Source: JAJFUI01 sp963754135 (GTDB lineage: Bacteria > Planctomycetota > Planctomycetia > Pirellulales > Thermoguttaceae). From it: 64,000 nucleotides of DNA. The DNA lies in assembly GCA_963754135.1 (NCBI GenBank), contig CAVWEY010000002.1:1240001-1304000 (forward strand), given 5' to 3'. Of this stretch, positions 30,108-39,302 are shown in pieces; within the stretch, counting starts at the first letter, position 1, and each line of letters starts with the position of its first letter. The notes below the pieces were generated by a model. That model had not been told where the DNA came from. It did not search any database and saw only the letters and a program-made list of their open reading frames with translations. Position numbers and translations under genes: made by a program.

Positions 30108-31103
30108 CTACTCTCCTGGACCACTTATCAATACTCCGCTCGATCCGCCCCGGCCGTCGGGGCCGAAACGGATTTCCAACGTGCCGCCGCCATGCGCCGG
30201 GGCAAACTTCGCGTACCACGCCGTGCCAATCGGCTGCCAGGCGCCGACCGGCCGCCAGTCTTGCCGGGCGGACCACTGGTCGTAAAACCGCCGCCAATCG
30301 TCGGGCCGGTCGGGACCGCAGAAGGCGGTGATCCCGCCCCCTTTGGCCGCCCTCAGTGAAAGCATACGACGGCAGCCCGGCGGCAAGGGCACGTCGGTCG
30401 CGCTGGAATCCCCCTCTGCGGAGTGGTTTTCCGGCTGAAAAACGCACAGCGACCAGCCGTCCTCGCCCGTCGGCGCCGCCAATCCCCAGATTATCACGCG
30501 ATAGCCCAACTGGGCAAGGTCCGGCAGACGCGGCATCTTGCTGCGTCCCGATTCGTCTGCGGCAAGCCGGACCAGACCCACGGCCATCGGCAACGCCTCG
30601 TGGAACTCGTACAGCCGCCACCGGCCGGGCGACTCGTCAACCGGCTTGGAAGCGGAGAGGAACTTGAGGAACTTCTCGTCGTTAGAATAGCCGGGAGCTA
30701 ACAGCTCCCGGTGCGCCTGGGCGTCGCTTCCGGCGGCTGTTAGCTCCCGGCTATTGGACCTGTCTTGCAGTGCTTCCCGGCACATCGCCCGCAGCCGCTC
30801 GACCGCCCGCTGCTTGTCGCCCCGGATCGTTTGCCGGCGCATCGACCAGCCGCCGTCGCCGAACTGGATCAGGTGCTGCTGGGACGGGTCGCCCAGGGCG
30901 TCGGCAGGCAGCAGTCCGAGTGTGGCAGGTCCGCCTGTGGCACGCCCGCCCTCGGGCGTGATGTCATCCGCCGCCCACCATTTGAGCACCTGCCGGCCGA
31001 AGCCCAAGCCGGCCACCAGGATCATCGCGCTGAGCAGCCCCTTGGTCGTCCAAGCGGAAATGCGTTTCGCCAGCGCCGCGAAGCTGGGCGGTCGGGAGGT
31101 CAT
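30108..31103 (-). CDS. Tad-locus membrane protein, unknown
   Basis: 331 residues. It starts in an ATGA overlap with the upstream TadE-like gene. One helix (about 20-42) and a large extracytoplasmic part with no recognised domain. A palindromic repeat encodes about residues 117-139 (NSRELTAAG, HRELLAPGYS). Its place between TadE-like and CpaB genes suggests a species-specific pilus-assembly factor. Confidence 0.65.
   Translation of the reverse strand: MTSRPPSFAALAKRISAWTTKGLLSAMILVAGLGFGRQVLKWWAADDITPEGGRATGGPATLGLLPADALGDPSQQHLIQFGDGGWSMRRQTIRGDKQRAVERLRAMCREALQDRSNSRELTAAGSDAQAHRELLAPGYSNDEKFLKFLSASKPVDESPGRWRLYEFHEALPMAVGLVRLAADESGRSKMPRLPDLAQLGYRVIIWGLAAPTGEDGWSLCVFQPENHSAEGDSSATDVPLPPGCRRMLSLRAAKGGGITAFCGPDRPDDWRRFYDQWSARQDWRPVGAWQPIGTAWYAKFAPAHGGGTLEIRFGPDGRGGSSGVLISGPGE
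30688..30753. repeat. Palindrome within a coding region
   Basis: Perfect 17-bp arms (30688-30704 and 30737-30753; tagccgggagctaacag) inserted in frame in the preceding Tad-locus gene. Confidence 0.8.
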
Positions 31104-32185
31104 TGAAGCGTTTGCAAGAACCGGTTGAGGATGTCGATCTTCTGCTGGAGTTGGTCGATCTGCGCCTGCATCGCCTGCACCTGGGCCTGCGGCGGGGGCG
31201 GTTGCACATTCATCATGTTCTTGTACGCCTGAATCACCTGTTGGTAAAGGCTGATGAAGGCCTGAGTCATTCTCTCCGCCACGCTGGACGTCTGGCGGTC
31301 CTTGTTGCCCTGAATCTGGTCGATCAAGTCCTGCACGCGGGCGTCGGCCAGCGACCGGTCCAAGTCGCAAAAGCCGGCCAGCCGCGGATAGAAGTCCGGA
31401 ACGCCCAGGTGAACCAACGGGCCATATAACATGAACTCGTCGTCTTGGTCCAGCGGTTTCAGTGCGTTGAGGAACGGCGCGTTGAGAATGGCCGTCACGG
31501 CCTGCACGTAGGCGCCGGACATCTGCTTCTGTTTATCGTACTCGTAGATGACCGGGATGCGCGGCGTCAGATTGCTTCCCAAGCTGTATGTTTGGGTTTC
31601 TCCCGGCGGCAGCCAACTCATCTGGCCGTAGGGCCAGCAATCATCCAAAAGGAACGTCTCCGCCTGAAGGTTGAACGATCCCATAGTGGCGAGCATGGCG
31701 AAGGGGCGGTTCAGCGAGGCGGAGCCTTCGCGGAGTCCCTGGGTGGGATCGAGCAGGTCGGTGTTCACGATGGCGGCGCTGCCGTAGGTGGCAATGACCG
31801 GTCCTCGCGCCACCTGAGCGACGGGCTGACCCGCCAACGGGTCGACGCTCTGGGGCAAGTTGCCCGCCGCGGCGGCGCCCAAGCCGGCGGCGGGAGGCCA
31901 ATAGGCGGGCCAAGGATTGGCCCCGCCTCCGCGCGGCCAGCGGGTGCTCCATACCGCGTTCCGTGCCACGCTCAGCCCACGGACCTTCCAGCACGCCACC
32001 ACGCCGAAGTTGACCATCAGCGCCATCACGAACAACAAGATCGGCAGCGCCAGGACCAATTCCAGCGTGGCAAGGCCGCGGCGGTTGGGGGGGTGTCGTG
32101 AGAATCTCCCCTCTCCCTTTGGGAGAGGGGCAGGGGGTGAGGGCAGCGCGACGGAACGACGATGTAGTTGCCGCTTTCTCATCAC
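31100..32185 (-). CDS. TadE-like pseudopilin protein
   Basis: 361 residues with a class-IVb-like N-terminal segment, RRGLATLELVLALPILLFVM, whose glutamate is at the expected position after the helix start. A long extracytoplasmic part and a C-terminal coiled coil (QVQAMQAQIDQLQQKIDIL) follow. The first 30 residues before that segment are encoded by a palindromic repeat (LPSPPAPLPKGEG), so the native start may have been displaced. It overlaps the next gene by 4 bases. Confidence 0.72.
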   Translation of the reverse strand: MMRKRQLHRRSVALPSPPAPLPKGEGRFSRHPPNRRGLATLELVLALPILLFVMALMVNFGVVACWKVRGLSVARNAVWSTRWPRGGGANPWPAYWPPAAGLGAAAAGNLPQSVDPLAGQPVAQVARGPVIATYGSAAIVNTDLLDPTQGLREGSASLNRPFAMLATMGSFNLQAETFLLDDCWPYGQMSWLPPGETQTYSLGSNLTPRIPVIYEYDKQKQMSGAYVQAVTAILNAPFLNALKPLDQDDEFMLYGPLVHLGVPDFYPRLAGFCDLDRSLADARVQDLIDQIQGNKDRQTSSVAERMTQAFISLYQQVIQAYKNMMNVQPPPPQAQVQAMQAQIDQLQQKIDILNRFLQTLQ

Positions 32186-32223
32186 ACGGCCCTCACCCTA
32201 GCCCTCTCCCAAAGGGAGAGGGG
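32108..32223. repeat. Dispersed inverted repeat (ccctctccctttgggagaggg type)
   Basis: Arms 32108-32144 and 32189-32223 pair almost fully, and each arm also contains the short palindrome ctctccctttgggagag. Another copy is at 57652-57761. Confidence 0.85.
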
Positions 32224-32236
32224 ACCGAACGGTTTC

Positions 32237-33670
32237 CTAATGCGGACTAATGCTCTCGATGTCCTGGGAACTCAAACCGCCGAGGGTCGGCACGACAACA
32301 TTCTGGCCGGCGAAGGCGGGCAAGGCCGGCGTGGTTTGCAGGATGGCCGCCAGCGCCGACATCGTGGCGGGCGTCAACTGACAACTCCAACGCTGGTCGA
32401 GCAAGGTCCAGTCAAAAGGCACCGGTTCCCGCCCGACGACCCACTGTGCCGCTCCCCCGCCCCCTGGGCCGGGCTGCGGCGGACTCTGCGGAAGGGGCTG
32501 GATGTCCGTGGGCACGCCACCGATGTACGTCGGCCCGCCACCGCCGCCGCCTCCGCCCCCGACCGGCTGCCACACCAGCCGCGGCCGCGGAATGAACACC
32601 CGCACCTGGGCGTAGGCCACCGGGTCGCTTGGCATCGGACTCGAAAACACCTTCGGCGCGAACACGGCGGGCTTCTTCCAGTACGCCACGCCCAGGAACG
32701 TAAAGTGCTGATCCAGTTCGGCATTGGCGTCCGTGACTTCACTGGCCTCCGTGTGGATCACAAAGGGAAGGTTCCGATCGGTGTACTCGTCCAACAACTG
32801 GTTCAGGTATCCGCAGGTGAAGCTCCGCCAGAGGGCGCCGAACTGGCTCATCTTGCCGCGCTGGTCGAAGAACGCCAACGTCTGATTGTTCCAGATGTTG
32901 AGGTAGAATTGAGCGAGCATCTGGCGTTGCTGGCGGGCCTTGTCCGCGTATTGGGCCAGGTTGGCCACCGTGCCCAGTTCGGGGTCAACGACCGGCAGCG
33001 AGGGGTCGGCCGATTCATTGTCGCCGCCCACCAATTGGCCGGAAGACCGCCACAAGGCCCCCAGCATGTTGCCGCGGCCGAAGTCGGGCTGGCCGTTGCG
33101 GAGCGCGGTCTGCATGGCGGCGGCCTGGGCGATGTCGGGAAACGCCGCCACCACCGCCCGCTGATATTGCGGAATCAACTCATCCGACAGAATCTGCTCC
33201 ATCAGCGGCAGCACGGCGTCGCTGACCGCCTTGGCCCAGACACCGAAAGCCGTCACCAGGTTCTGTTGCAGCGGGACCTCCTGAGTGATCGCCTGGCCCA
33301 GGGCGTCGAACTTGGGGAATCCGGAGCGGCCAAACACGGGTCCCTCTTTCGCCCACGCCGCCAGGATCGAGGGGACGTAGGACTCGGAGTTCCGGTCGCG
33401 GGCCTCGCGGAGCCAGGCCGTGTTGGCGAAGATGTCGCAGAGCAGGTGGTTGGTGAAGGTGAGGGTGTTCATGCCGCGGGCGATCGTCACGCCGCCGGAG
33501 TACGCCGCCGCGTCGGCCGCGTTCTGGAGGCGGATCTTGCCGTCCACCTGCCGGCCGACGTTCATCACCATGCCCAAGAGCATCGTCAGCACCAGCACGG
33601 CGAACACCGAGAGGATGCTGATCGTACCGTCTTCGTCCCGGTGGAGGTCGAGGGTGCGCCGACGACACAT
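32237..33670 (-). CDS. TadG-like Flp pilus protein
   Basis: 477 residues from ATG 33670 (MCRRRTLDLHRDEDG). The N-terminal helix ISILSVFAVLVLTMLLGMV and the segment GKIRLQNAADAAAYSGGV are typical of the TadG/TadE-like pilus proteins with an N-terminal membrane anchor and a large periplasmic part. There is a Gly/Pro-rich stretch near residue 400. An upstream extension to 33766 would only translate a low-complexity repeat, so it was rejected. Confidence 0.78.
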   Translation of the reverse strand: MCRRRTLDLHRDEDGTISILSVFAVLVLTMLLGMVMNVGRQVDGKIRLQNAADAAAYSGGVTIARGMNTLTFTNHLLCDIFANTAWLREARDRNSESYVPSILAAWAKEGPVFGRSGFPKFDALGQAITQEVPLQQNLVTAFGVWAKAVSDAVLPLMEQILSDELIPQYQRAVVAAFPDIAQAAAMQTALRNGQPDFGRGNMLGALWRSSGQLVGGDNESADPSLPVVDPELGTVANLAQYADKARQQRQMLAQFYLNIWNNQTLAFFDQRGKMSQFGALWRSFTCGYLNQLLDEYTDRNLPFVIHTEASEVTDANAELDQHFTFLGVAYWKKPAVFAPKVFSSPMPSDPVAYAQVRVFIPRPRLVWQPVGGGGGGGGGPTYIGGVPTDIQPLPQSPPQPGPGGGGAAQWVVGREPVPFDWTLLDQRWSCQLTPATMSALAAILQTTPALPAFAGQNVVVPTLGGLSSQDIESISPH

Positions 33671-33671
33671 T

Positions 33672-33745
33672 GAGAATTGCAAATTGCAAATTGCAAATTG
33701 CAAATTTGCAATTTTCAATTTGCAATTTCCAATTTGCAATCCGTT
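33672..33745. repeat. Low-complexity aattgcaaattg repeat
   Basis: AT-rich island of repeated caaattg units that turn into the inverse form (caatttg), making an imperfect palindrome. It stands out sharply from the GC-rich surroundings, between the tadG-like and tadE genes. Confidence 0.8.
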
Positions 33746-33746
33746 C

Positions 33747-34715
33747 TCAGAGGCCTTGGTACACATACGGTATCACCGGTTTCTCGCCTTCGTTGCCGAT
33801 CGTGGCCGACGCCGTAAGCGGATAAGTGTAGACGTCGCTGTAGACGTTGGTTGCGCTCCCCTGCTGCCCGCCGATGCCGGCGACGTACCGGGCCAGCAGC
33901 CGGCCCGGCCCAGGCAGCAAGGCGAGATTGTAGTTGACTGTGACCGTAATCTGATCTTGCCAACCGATCTCGTCGAGTTGGAATTCGTCGGGATAAGGCG
34001 CGATGCCGTACGCGCCGCCCCATTGCTGGCTGAGCGGCGGCTCGCTGTTGCTGTGGTAGAAGCGGATTACCACGGCCGTGTTGGCGGCGGCATAGGCCAG
34101 CTTGTTTTCGATGCGCGTTGGGATGGCGGCGTTGGCCGTGGAGCCTGGGGCCAGCGCGGCATAGGCCGCCTTGATGACCTCCGCCGTCGTCGAATCCTGG
34201 CCCGACAGGCCGGCGCCCAAGTTGCGCGAGGGAGAGACCGGCATACAGGCCATTACCGCCGCGGAGGCGATCTTGTTGTACTTCGGGCTGCCCGGCGAGA
34301 CCAGGAACGTCTCCCCGCCGTCGCTCGGACCGGCCGAGTTGGGAGGGACCTGGTTTAGGGCGGCCGGATCGAGAGAGAACGAGCTGATGCAATTGGAACC
34401 CTCGCCGCTGGCCAATCCGGCCGGAATCCACACGGCCGCCGCCCGCGCCCCCGCAAAGGCCGCATATTCGACCACGACCTGGCCGATCATCAACTGGCTG
34501 ACTTGCACAATGAACATCAAGACCATGATGAACAGCGGCAGGGTGAGCACGAAGCTGAGGCTCTGGGCGCTCCCCTGCTGATCGGCGTGCAGGCGGCGCA
34601 GGCGGCCAAGTTCCATCCGTGCCCGGCTGATCCTGACCAAGATGTAGAGCACGCTCACCGATGCGATCAGCACCAGGAGCCACGGCACGCACGCCAGTAG
34701 AACCGCGCGAGTCAT
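33747..34715 (-). CDS. TadE-like pilus protein
   Basis: 322 residues starting in an ATGA overlap with cpaA. Two N-terminal hydrophobic segments: residues 1-28, then SAQSLSFVLTLPLFIMVLMF, a TadE-type anchor. QVVVEYAAFAGARAAAV and a periplasmic domain follow. The start at 34715 is supported by the overlap. Confidence 0.75.
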   Translation of the reverse strand: MTRAVLLACVPWLLVLIASVSVLYILVRISRARMELGRLRRLHADQQGSAQSLSFVLTLPLFIMVLMFIVQVSQLMIGQVVVEYAAFAGARAAAVWIPAGLASGEGSNCISSFSLDPAALNQVPPNSAGPSDGGETFLVSPGSPKYNKIASAAVMACMPVSPSRNLGAGLSGQDSTTAEVIKAAYAALAPGSTANAAIPTRIENKLAYAAANTAVVIRFYHSNSEPPLSQQWGGAYGIAPYPDEFQLDEIGWQDQITVTVNYNLALLPGPGRLLARYVAGIGGQQGSATNVYSDVYTYPLTASATIGNEGEKPVIPYVYQGL

Positions 34716-35308
34716 AATCTCACCCAATCCATCAGCCCGAACCGCACGATCACCACCGCCGCCAGGGCGCAGGGGGCCAGGAACAGGGGCGGCTGCAACT
34801 GGGCGCGCTCGGCGTCGGTCAACGGCTCCCAGTGACCCAACCGCAGCGACCACATCACCTGCCGCAACACCCGCACCAGCAACCGCACCGGGCCGACGCG
34901 CCAGACGAGCACGACCAGGCCCGTGCAGCCGCCCAGCACGAAGGTCCACAACATTGCGGTGACTCCTTGCTCCAGCCCGAGGAAGGCCCCCACCATAGCG
35001 ATCAGTTTTACGTCGCCGCCGCCCACCTTGAACAGTACGAAGCAGGACAACATCACCAGGCCGCAGGCCGCCAGCCCGAGCAGGCTGTCGGACAGGGCAA
35101 TCCAGCCGATCCAGCCGAGGGCGCCGCCGAGCCGCCGGAACCGCTCTTCGCTGAGCCAACCGGCGGCCACCGAGAGCGATCCGGCCGCGCTCAGGCCCAA
35201 GGCCGCCAGGATGCCGGTGTAGGTGGTCCAGTTGTAGATCTTGTGCCGGCGGAGGTCGGTCACGGTGGCCGCCAGCACCAGGCCCACTAGCAGGATCGTG
35301 GCCAGCAT
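34712..35308 (-). CDS. cpaA: Prepilin peptidase CpaA/TadV
   Basis: 198-residue A24 aspartyl protease that cuts the Flp prepilin leader in the inner membrane. The two catalytic aspartates are visible: TDLRRHKIYNW (about residue 18) and GGGDVKL (about residue 99). Five to six membrane helices. It sits 20 bases downstream of flp, its substrate. Confidence 0.88.
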   Translation of the reverse strand: MLATILLVGLVLAATVTDLRRHKIYNWTTYTGILAALGLSAAGSLSVAAGWLSEERFRRLGGALGWIGWIALSDSLLGLAACGLVMLSCFVLFKVGGGDVKLIAMVGAFLGLEQGVTAMLWTFVLGGCTGLVVLVWRVGPVRLLVRVLRQVMWSLRLGHWEPLTDAERAQLQPPLFLAPCALAAVVIVRFGLMDWVRL

Positions 35309-35328
35309 CGGCGTTGGTCCCGCGGCGT

Positions 35329-35541
35329 CTACGAGCCTGTCTGGGCGGCGTCGGAACCCGTTTGCAGGTTCGTCATTCCCGTGTTGAAATAGGTCTTGAT
35401 CTTCGGCCAGGCGATCGTGATCAAGAAGATCAGGATCGGCAAGGCGATTGCGCCGATAATCAAGATCGTTTCAATGCTGACGGCCCCTTCTTCGCTGTCG
35501 TGGACCTTCCGCAGAAGGCCCCAGAGCGACGGCTTCTTCAT
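35329..35541 (-). CDS. flp: Flp-type major pilin
   Basis: 70 residues: a short basic/acidic leader ending EEG, then AVSIETILIIGAIALPIL, the class IVb prepilin helix with glutamate at mature position 5. Cleavage is expected between G and A by the neighbouring CpaA. Size is normal for Flp. Confidence 0.88.
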   Translation of the reverse strand: MKKPSLWGLLRKVHDSEEGAVSIETILIIGAIALPILIFLITIAWPKIKTYFNTGMTNLQTGSDAAQTGS

Positions 35542-35587
35542 GTCTGCTGCTCCTATAACGAGACCCATGCCCTTGCGTCTGTAGCAT

Positions 35588-35633
35588 AGCCGCCCTCGGC
35601 TGTGCCCCACAACTCGCACAGCCGAGGGCGGCT
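35588..35633. repeat. 17-bp palindromic repeat
   Basis: Perfect arms 35588-35604 and 35617-35633 (agccgccctcggctgtg), between the two pilin genes. Confidence 0.85.
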
Positions 35634-35641
35634 GTGCCACA

Positions 35642-35830
35642 TTACATGAACGGCCACGCCACCAACGCACACACCATCTCGTAGGCCAGGCCCATGATCT
35701 GCGGGCCAAGCCAAAGGATGAACGCCACCAGCGGGAGGACCACGCCCAGGATCAAAACGTAGTCCAAACTTGCCACGCCGGCCCGCGATCCGGTTCTGCG
35801 TCGGTGCTTCATCACCTCCAATTGTCGCAT
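35642..35830 (-). CDS. Second small Flp-like pilin or pseudopilin
   Basis: 62 residues: basic leader, then G-VASLDYVLILGVVLPLVAFIL, a prepilin-type helix with aspartate in place of the usual glutamate. The start may be 35830 or 35812; the second has GGAGGTG only two bases before it, too close. Its position between cpaF and flp supports a minor pilin role. Confidence 0.7.
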   Translation of the reverse strand: MRQLEVMKHRRRTGSRAGVASLDYVLILGVVLPLVAFILWLGPQIMGLAYEMVCALVAWPFM

Positions 35831-35864
35831 AAGCCGCGGTTTAAGGCAAGCAAAATCGGCCCCT

Positions 35865-35924
35865 GTAAAGCCGCAACCAGTGGTCGCGGGAAGCGGATCG
35901 CGCGACCACCGGTCGCGGCTTTAC
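35865..35924. repeat. 24-bp inverted repeat
   Basis: Arms 35865-35888 and 35901-35924 pair with two mismatches (gtaaagccgc...gtggtcgcg type). It overlaps the last bases of cpaF and may act as its transcript end or processing site. Confidence 0.75.
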
Positions 35925-37042
35925 ACGGGCATTCTTTCCCACACCCCCTCTGTCAGGTGGATCATCTTCTCCATCCCCTGCTCGTACGGTTCCCGGCAGA
36001 AAGTCGGCCGCTGGCCGGTCGGCGCCAGTTCGGCGATCAACCGCCCGTCCTTGTCCTTGCCACGGAGCTTCGAGACGAACAGGTCGCAGGTCTGGTATTG
36101 GTTGTTTTCGTCGAGCCCCACGACTTCCGTGATTCGGGTCACCTTCCGCAACCCGTCCTCGGTAAACCGGGCAATCTGTACGATCAGATCAATTGCCGAG
36201 GCCACTTGCGCCCGGGCCACATAAACCGGAATTTGCACGTCGGACATCAGCGACAACGTTTCCAGCCGGATCAGGGCGTCCAGCGGCGTATCGGCGTGGA
36301 TCGTCGAGAGCGAGCCGGCGTGACCGCTGATCATCGACTGGATCAGGTCGAGGGCCTCGCCGCCGCGCACCTCGCCGACAATGATCCGGTCGGGCCGCAT
36401 CCGCAGGGAGTTGACGAACAACTGCCGCACGTCGAGCCCCCCGCGGCCGCTCCGGTCGGCGTGCTGGGCCTCCAGATAGAGGGCGTGCCGCTGGATCAGC
36501 CGCAGCTCAGACGTGTCCTCGATCACCACAATCCGCTCTTCCTCGGGGATTGCCCGCGAAATGGCCCCCAAGAGCACGGTCTTGCCCGTGCCGGTGCCGC
36601 CGGAAATCAACATGCTCTTCCGCAGGCGGACGGAAATCTCGAAGAACTCCTTGACCGCCTCGGAGAGACTGCCGAAGCGGATGAGGTCGTCCAGGGTCAG
36701 CGCCTCGCGGGTGAACTTGCGGATCGTCAGATAGATGCCCGTCCGGGCGCTGGGCGGGATCACCGCGTGGACGCGGGAGCCGTCGGGCAGCCGGGCGTCG
36801 AGCACCGGATGCTCTTCATTGATCTCCCGACCCACCCATTGGGCGATATTGTGGATCGCCGACAGCAGCGCGTCGTCGCTCTGGAACCGCAGCCCGGTAT
36901 GCTCCAGCTTGCCGTGGCGCTCGATGTATACGTCGTCGAAGCGGTTGACCATGATCTCGCTGACCGACTCGTCATCCAGCAGATGGCCGATCGGCTCGAG
37001 AAAGTAGTGGACGCTCGCTTCAAAGATGGCTTGCCGGGACAT
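35921..37042 (-). CDS. cpaF: Tad pilus assembly ATPase CpaF/TadA
   Basis: 373 residues from 37042 (MSRQAIFEASVHYF). T2SSE ATPase that powers pilin polymerisation at the inner-membrane face: SEIMVNRFDDVYIER, SGGTGTGKTVLLG (Walker A), EDTSELRLIQRH, RIIVGEVRGGEALDL (Walker B) and GHAGSLSTIHAD. It is shorter than the FHA-bearing ATPase of the same locus and lacks that domain. First gene of the Tad run; two tRNAs lie divergently upstream. Confidence 0.9.
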   Translation of the reverse strand: MSRQAIFEASVHYFLEPIGHLLDDESVSEIMVNRFDDVYIERHGKLEHTGLRFQSDDALLSAIHNIAQWVGREINEEHPVLDARLPDGSRVHAVIPPSARTGIYLTIRKFTREALTLDDLIRFGSLSEAVKEFFEISVRLRKSMLISGGTGTGKTVLLGAISRAIPEEERIVVIEDTSELRLIQRHALYLEAQHADRSGRGGLDVRQLFVNSLRMRPDRIIVGEVRGGEALDLIQSMISGHAGSLSTIHADTPLDALIRLETLSLMSDVQIPVYVARAQVASAIDLIVQIARFTEDGLRKVTRITEVVGLDENNQYQTCDLFVSKLRGKDKDGRLIAELAPTGQRPTFCREPYEQGMEKMIHLTEGVWERMPV

Positions 37043-37156
37043 GGCCGTCTTTGTACCGCCGCCCGGCGCGACCGTCAAGCCCGTCCAGGGGACCGTTTGT
37101 TGCGTGAGCAGGCTTGCCAGACCATGCCGGCGCGGTATCCTTAGCGGTTTTGGCGG

Positions 37157-37230
<74 letters not shown>

Positions 37231-37293
37231 CTCTACCATCAATAATGGCAGAATCGAGGGAAAACATCAATATCGCCGTGGACGAGCCTTGAC

Positions 37294-37389
37294 GGAGGTG
37301 ACCGGTGCCTGGTGGTGCCCCTGGTCTTCAAAATCAGTGTGGGGCCCGCAAGGGTCCTTGGTGGGTTCGATTCCCATTCACCTCCGCCA
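37294..37389 (+). tRNA. selC: Selenocysteine tRNA (anticodon TCA)
   Basis: 96 bases with encoded CCA. Features of bacterial tRNA-Sec: 8-bp acceptor (ggaggtga/tcacctcc) plus 5-bp T-stem (gtggg/cccat) making the 13-bp long helix, a 6-bp D-stem with a 4-base loop (ggtgcc, tggt, ggtgcc, using two GU pairs), anticodon loop cttcaaa reading UGA, and a long variable arm (ggggccc, gcaa, gggtcct). Discriminator G. It lies directly upstream of two UGA-containing genes. Confidence 0.95.
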
Positions 37390-37598
37390 TTTTTTGACTT
37401 GCCGGCAGTCAGATTTCTGCCCTACGTCAGTGAAATGAACCGGGGCATGGCGTCCCTGGCCAACGACAGATTTCTTTGACAGTCTCGCCGATAACTGGTA
37501 ACTTGACTGGTATTGGTGAACGCCGGCCGTGAACAGGGCGGTAGGTGGGAAGGGGCGGCGCCCCCTCTTGCCGCCCTATGAGGAAGAGGCATAAGAGA

Positions 37599-39293
37599 AT
37601 GAAACGACTGCTGTTTCTGCTCTTGGCGGTTGCGTTATTCGGCCCCGTCGCTCTCGCCGCTTCCAGGACCTGGAAGAGCGCCGACGGCCGGTTCAGCACC
37701 GAGGCGGAATTGCTCGGCGTCAAGGACGGGAAGGCGCAACTGAAGAAGACCGACGGCAAGGTGATCCAAGTGCCGCTACGGTCGCTCAGCTCCGAGGATC
37801 AGGAGTACGTCAAGAAGCAGTATCCTGACGCCGCCGCGCCGCGCAGGCCGGCCGAAGAGGAAGAAGAGGCCGAGCCGGCGGACAAGCCGGCCGCCGCGAA
37901 AGGCGTCGAGGGGACGGACGCTCAGGAGATTGCGATGAAGCTGCTGCGGCTGGATCCGCCCAAGCGGAAATCGCGGAGCAAGTCGGTTTCGCTGGCGGAG
38001 TACGTTCTCCGTCTGACCCAACCGCAGCAGTTCGTCCAACGAGCGCAAGGGCGGCGGGGCGGGCGAGGCCGAGTTCCGCCGCCTCGTCAAGAAGGAGCCG
38101 AAGTACGTCGCTCCGGTCCCTTTCCGCGGGGTGGTGAAGCTCGGCGACCGTCAGTTCTGCTTTGCGCTGGACGCGGTGTCGCCCAAGGCCGCCGGCTACG
38201 ACAAGTTGTACTTCGATGCCAACGGGAACGGAGACTTGACCGACGACCCGCCGGAAAAGGCCACGGAGGTGACTCAGCCCGGTCCCAAGATGTCGCAGTC
38301 GCAGTTTCCGCGCGTCAACGTCACCCTGGACGTGGGCGGCCAGCCGGTGGAATACGCGTTTCTGTTGAGCGTGCTGTGTACCGAGGCCGGCGACAATTCG
38401 TACGCCACGGTGTCGTTGTACTCGGCGGTAGCCCGCGAAGGCTACATGGTGCAAGGGAAACGGCGGTTGAAGGTGCTGTTGGTGGACCGCAACAGCAACG
38501 GCCGCTTTGACGACGTGGTCTCCGTCCAGCCCGGCGGGAACGTTGCCGAGGGTGATCTGCTGCTGATCAACCCCAACCCGAAGAAACCGCCGGCCGGCGA
38601 CGGCGGCGCGGGCCCCGACCGGAACCTGGTCGGCAAAGTGCTCTACGTCGGCAAGAGTTTCTACCGCATGGCGGTGACGCCCGACGGCAGCAAGCTGCAA
38701 CTGACGCCCATGAAGTTGTCGCTGGGAAACGTGGCCGGTCCCGGGCCCAGCTTACCGCGCGGTGCTGACCAGCGACGACTACGGGGTGGTCGTGATCGCC
38801 GGCGTGAAGGACCAGAAGATCGCCTTGGCGGAGGGGACGTGGAAGGTGGTCAGTTACACCCTCGACGCCACCGTGGGCAACGGCGGCCGCACGGCCATCG
38901 AAGCCACGTTCGCGGAACAGCCCACCCGCGGTGACGGTCAGGAAAGGGGAGACCGCCCGGCTGCCGTTCGGAGGCGGCTTCCGGGCAGTTGTCACGGCGG
39001 TCCGGGCGGAGAAGACCAAGGTCTGCGCTCCAGTTGGCAATCGTCGGCCCCTCCGGCGAGCAGTGCAAGAACGTCTCTCTGAACGGCGGCAAGCCGCCCA
39101 AACCGCACTTCGTCATCAAAGACAGAACGACAAGATCGTCCAGCAGGGCGATTTCGAGTATGGCTGAGGTCTTACCTGCCGGTACTTGTGGCAAGTACCC
39201 ACCGAGTCGAAAGGCGAGTTCCGGGTGTACGTCCAACTGAAGACCGGGCCCTTTCCCGCCGACAACAGCAAACCGAGCACCATCAACCTTTGA
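37599..39293 (+). pseudogene. SHD1-domain candidate selenoprotein, paralog 1 (frameshifted)
   Basis: ATG 37599, signal peptide (MKRLLFLLLAVALFGPVALA), then an SHD1 domain (RTWKSADGRFSTEAELLGV, VPLRSLSSEDQEYV), then a region homologous to the gene at 40732: GYDKLYFDANGNGDLTDD and DRNSNGRFDDVV, two calcium-loop-like motifs. Shifts at about 38025, 38750, 38930, 39010 and 39120. The last segment ends GDFEYG, TGA (39165), then GLTCRYLWQVP and a tail to TGA 39291 ending TGPFPADNSKPSTINL. The frame past the first TGA stays open for 42 codons and matches the paralog. With tRNA-Sec 210 bases upstream, the first TGA is probably read as selenocysteine. Secreted; function unknown, redox inferred. Confidence 0.7.
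39165..39199 (+). promoter_or_regulatory. UGA codon with SECIS-like hairpin, copy 1
   Basis: TGA at 39165-39167, 13-base spacer, stem 39181-39188 (ggtacttg) with 39192-39199 (caagtacc), loop tgg. The loop starts 21 bases after TGA, within the range for bacterial SECIS elements. Confidence 0.7.
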
Positions 39294-39302
39294 CGGATCC
39301 CC

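Noticed and set aside
33672..33766. Upstream extension of the TadG-like protein
   Set aside because: The added residues only translate the caaattg low-complexity repeat.
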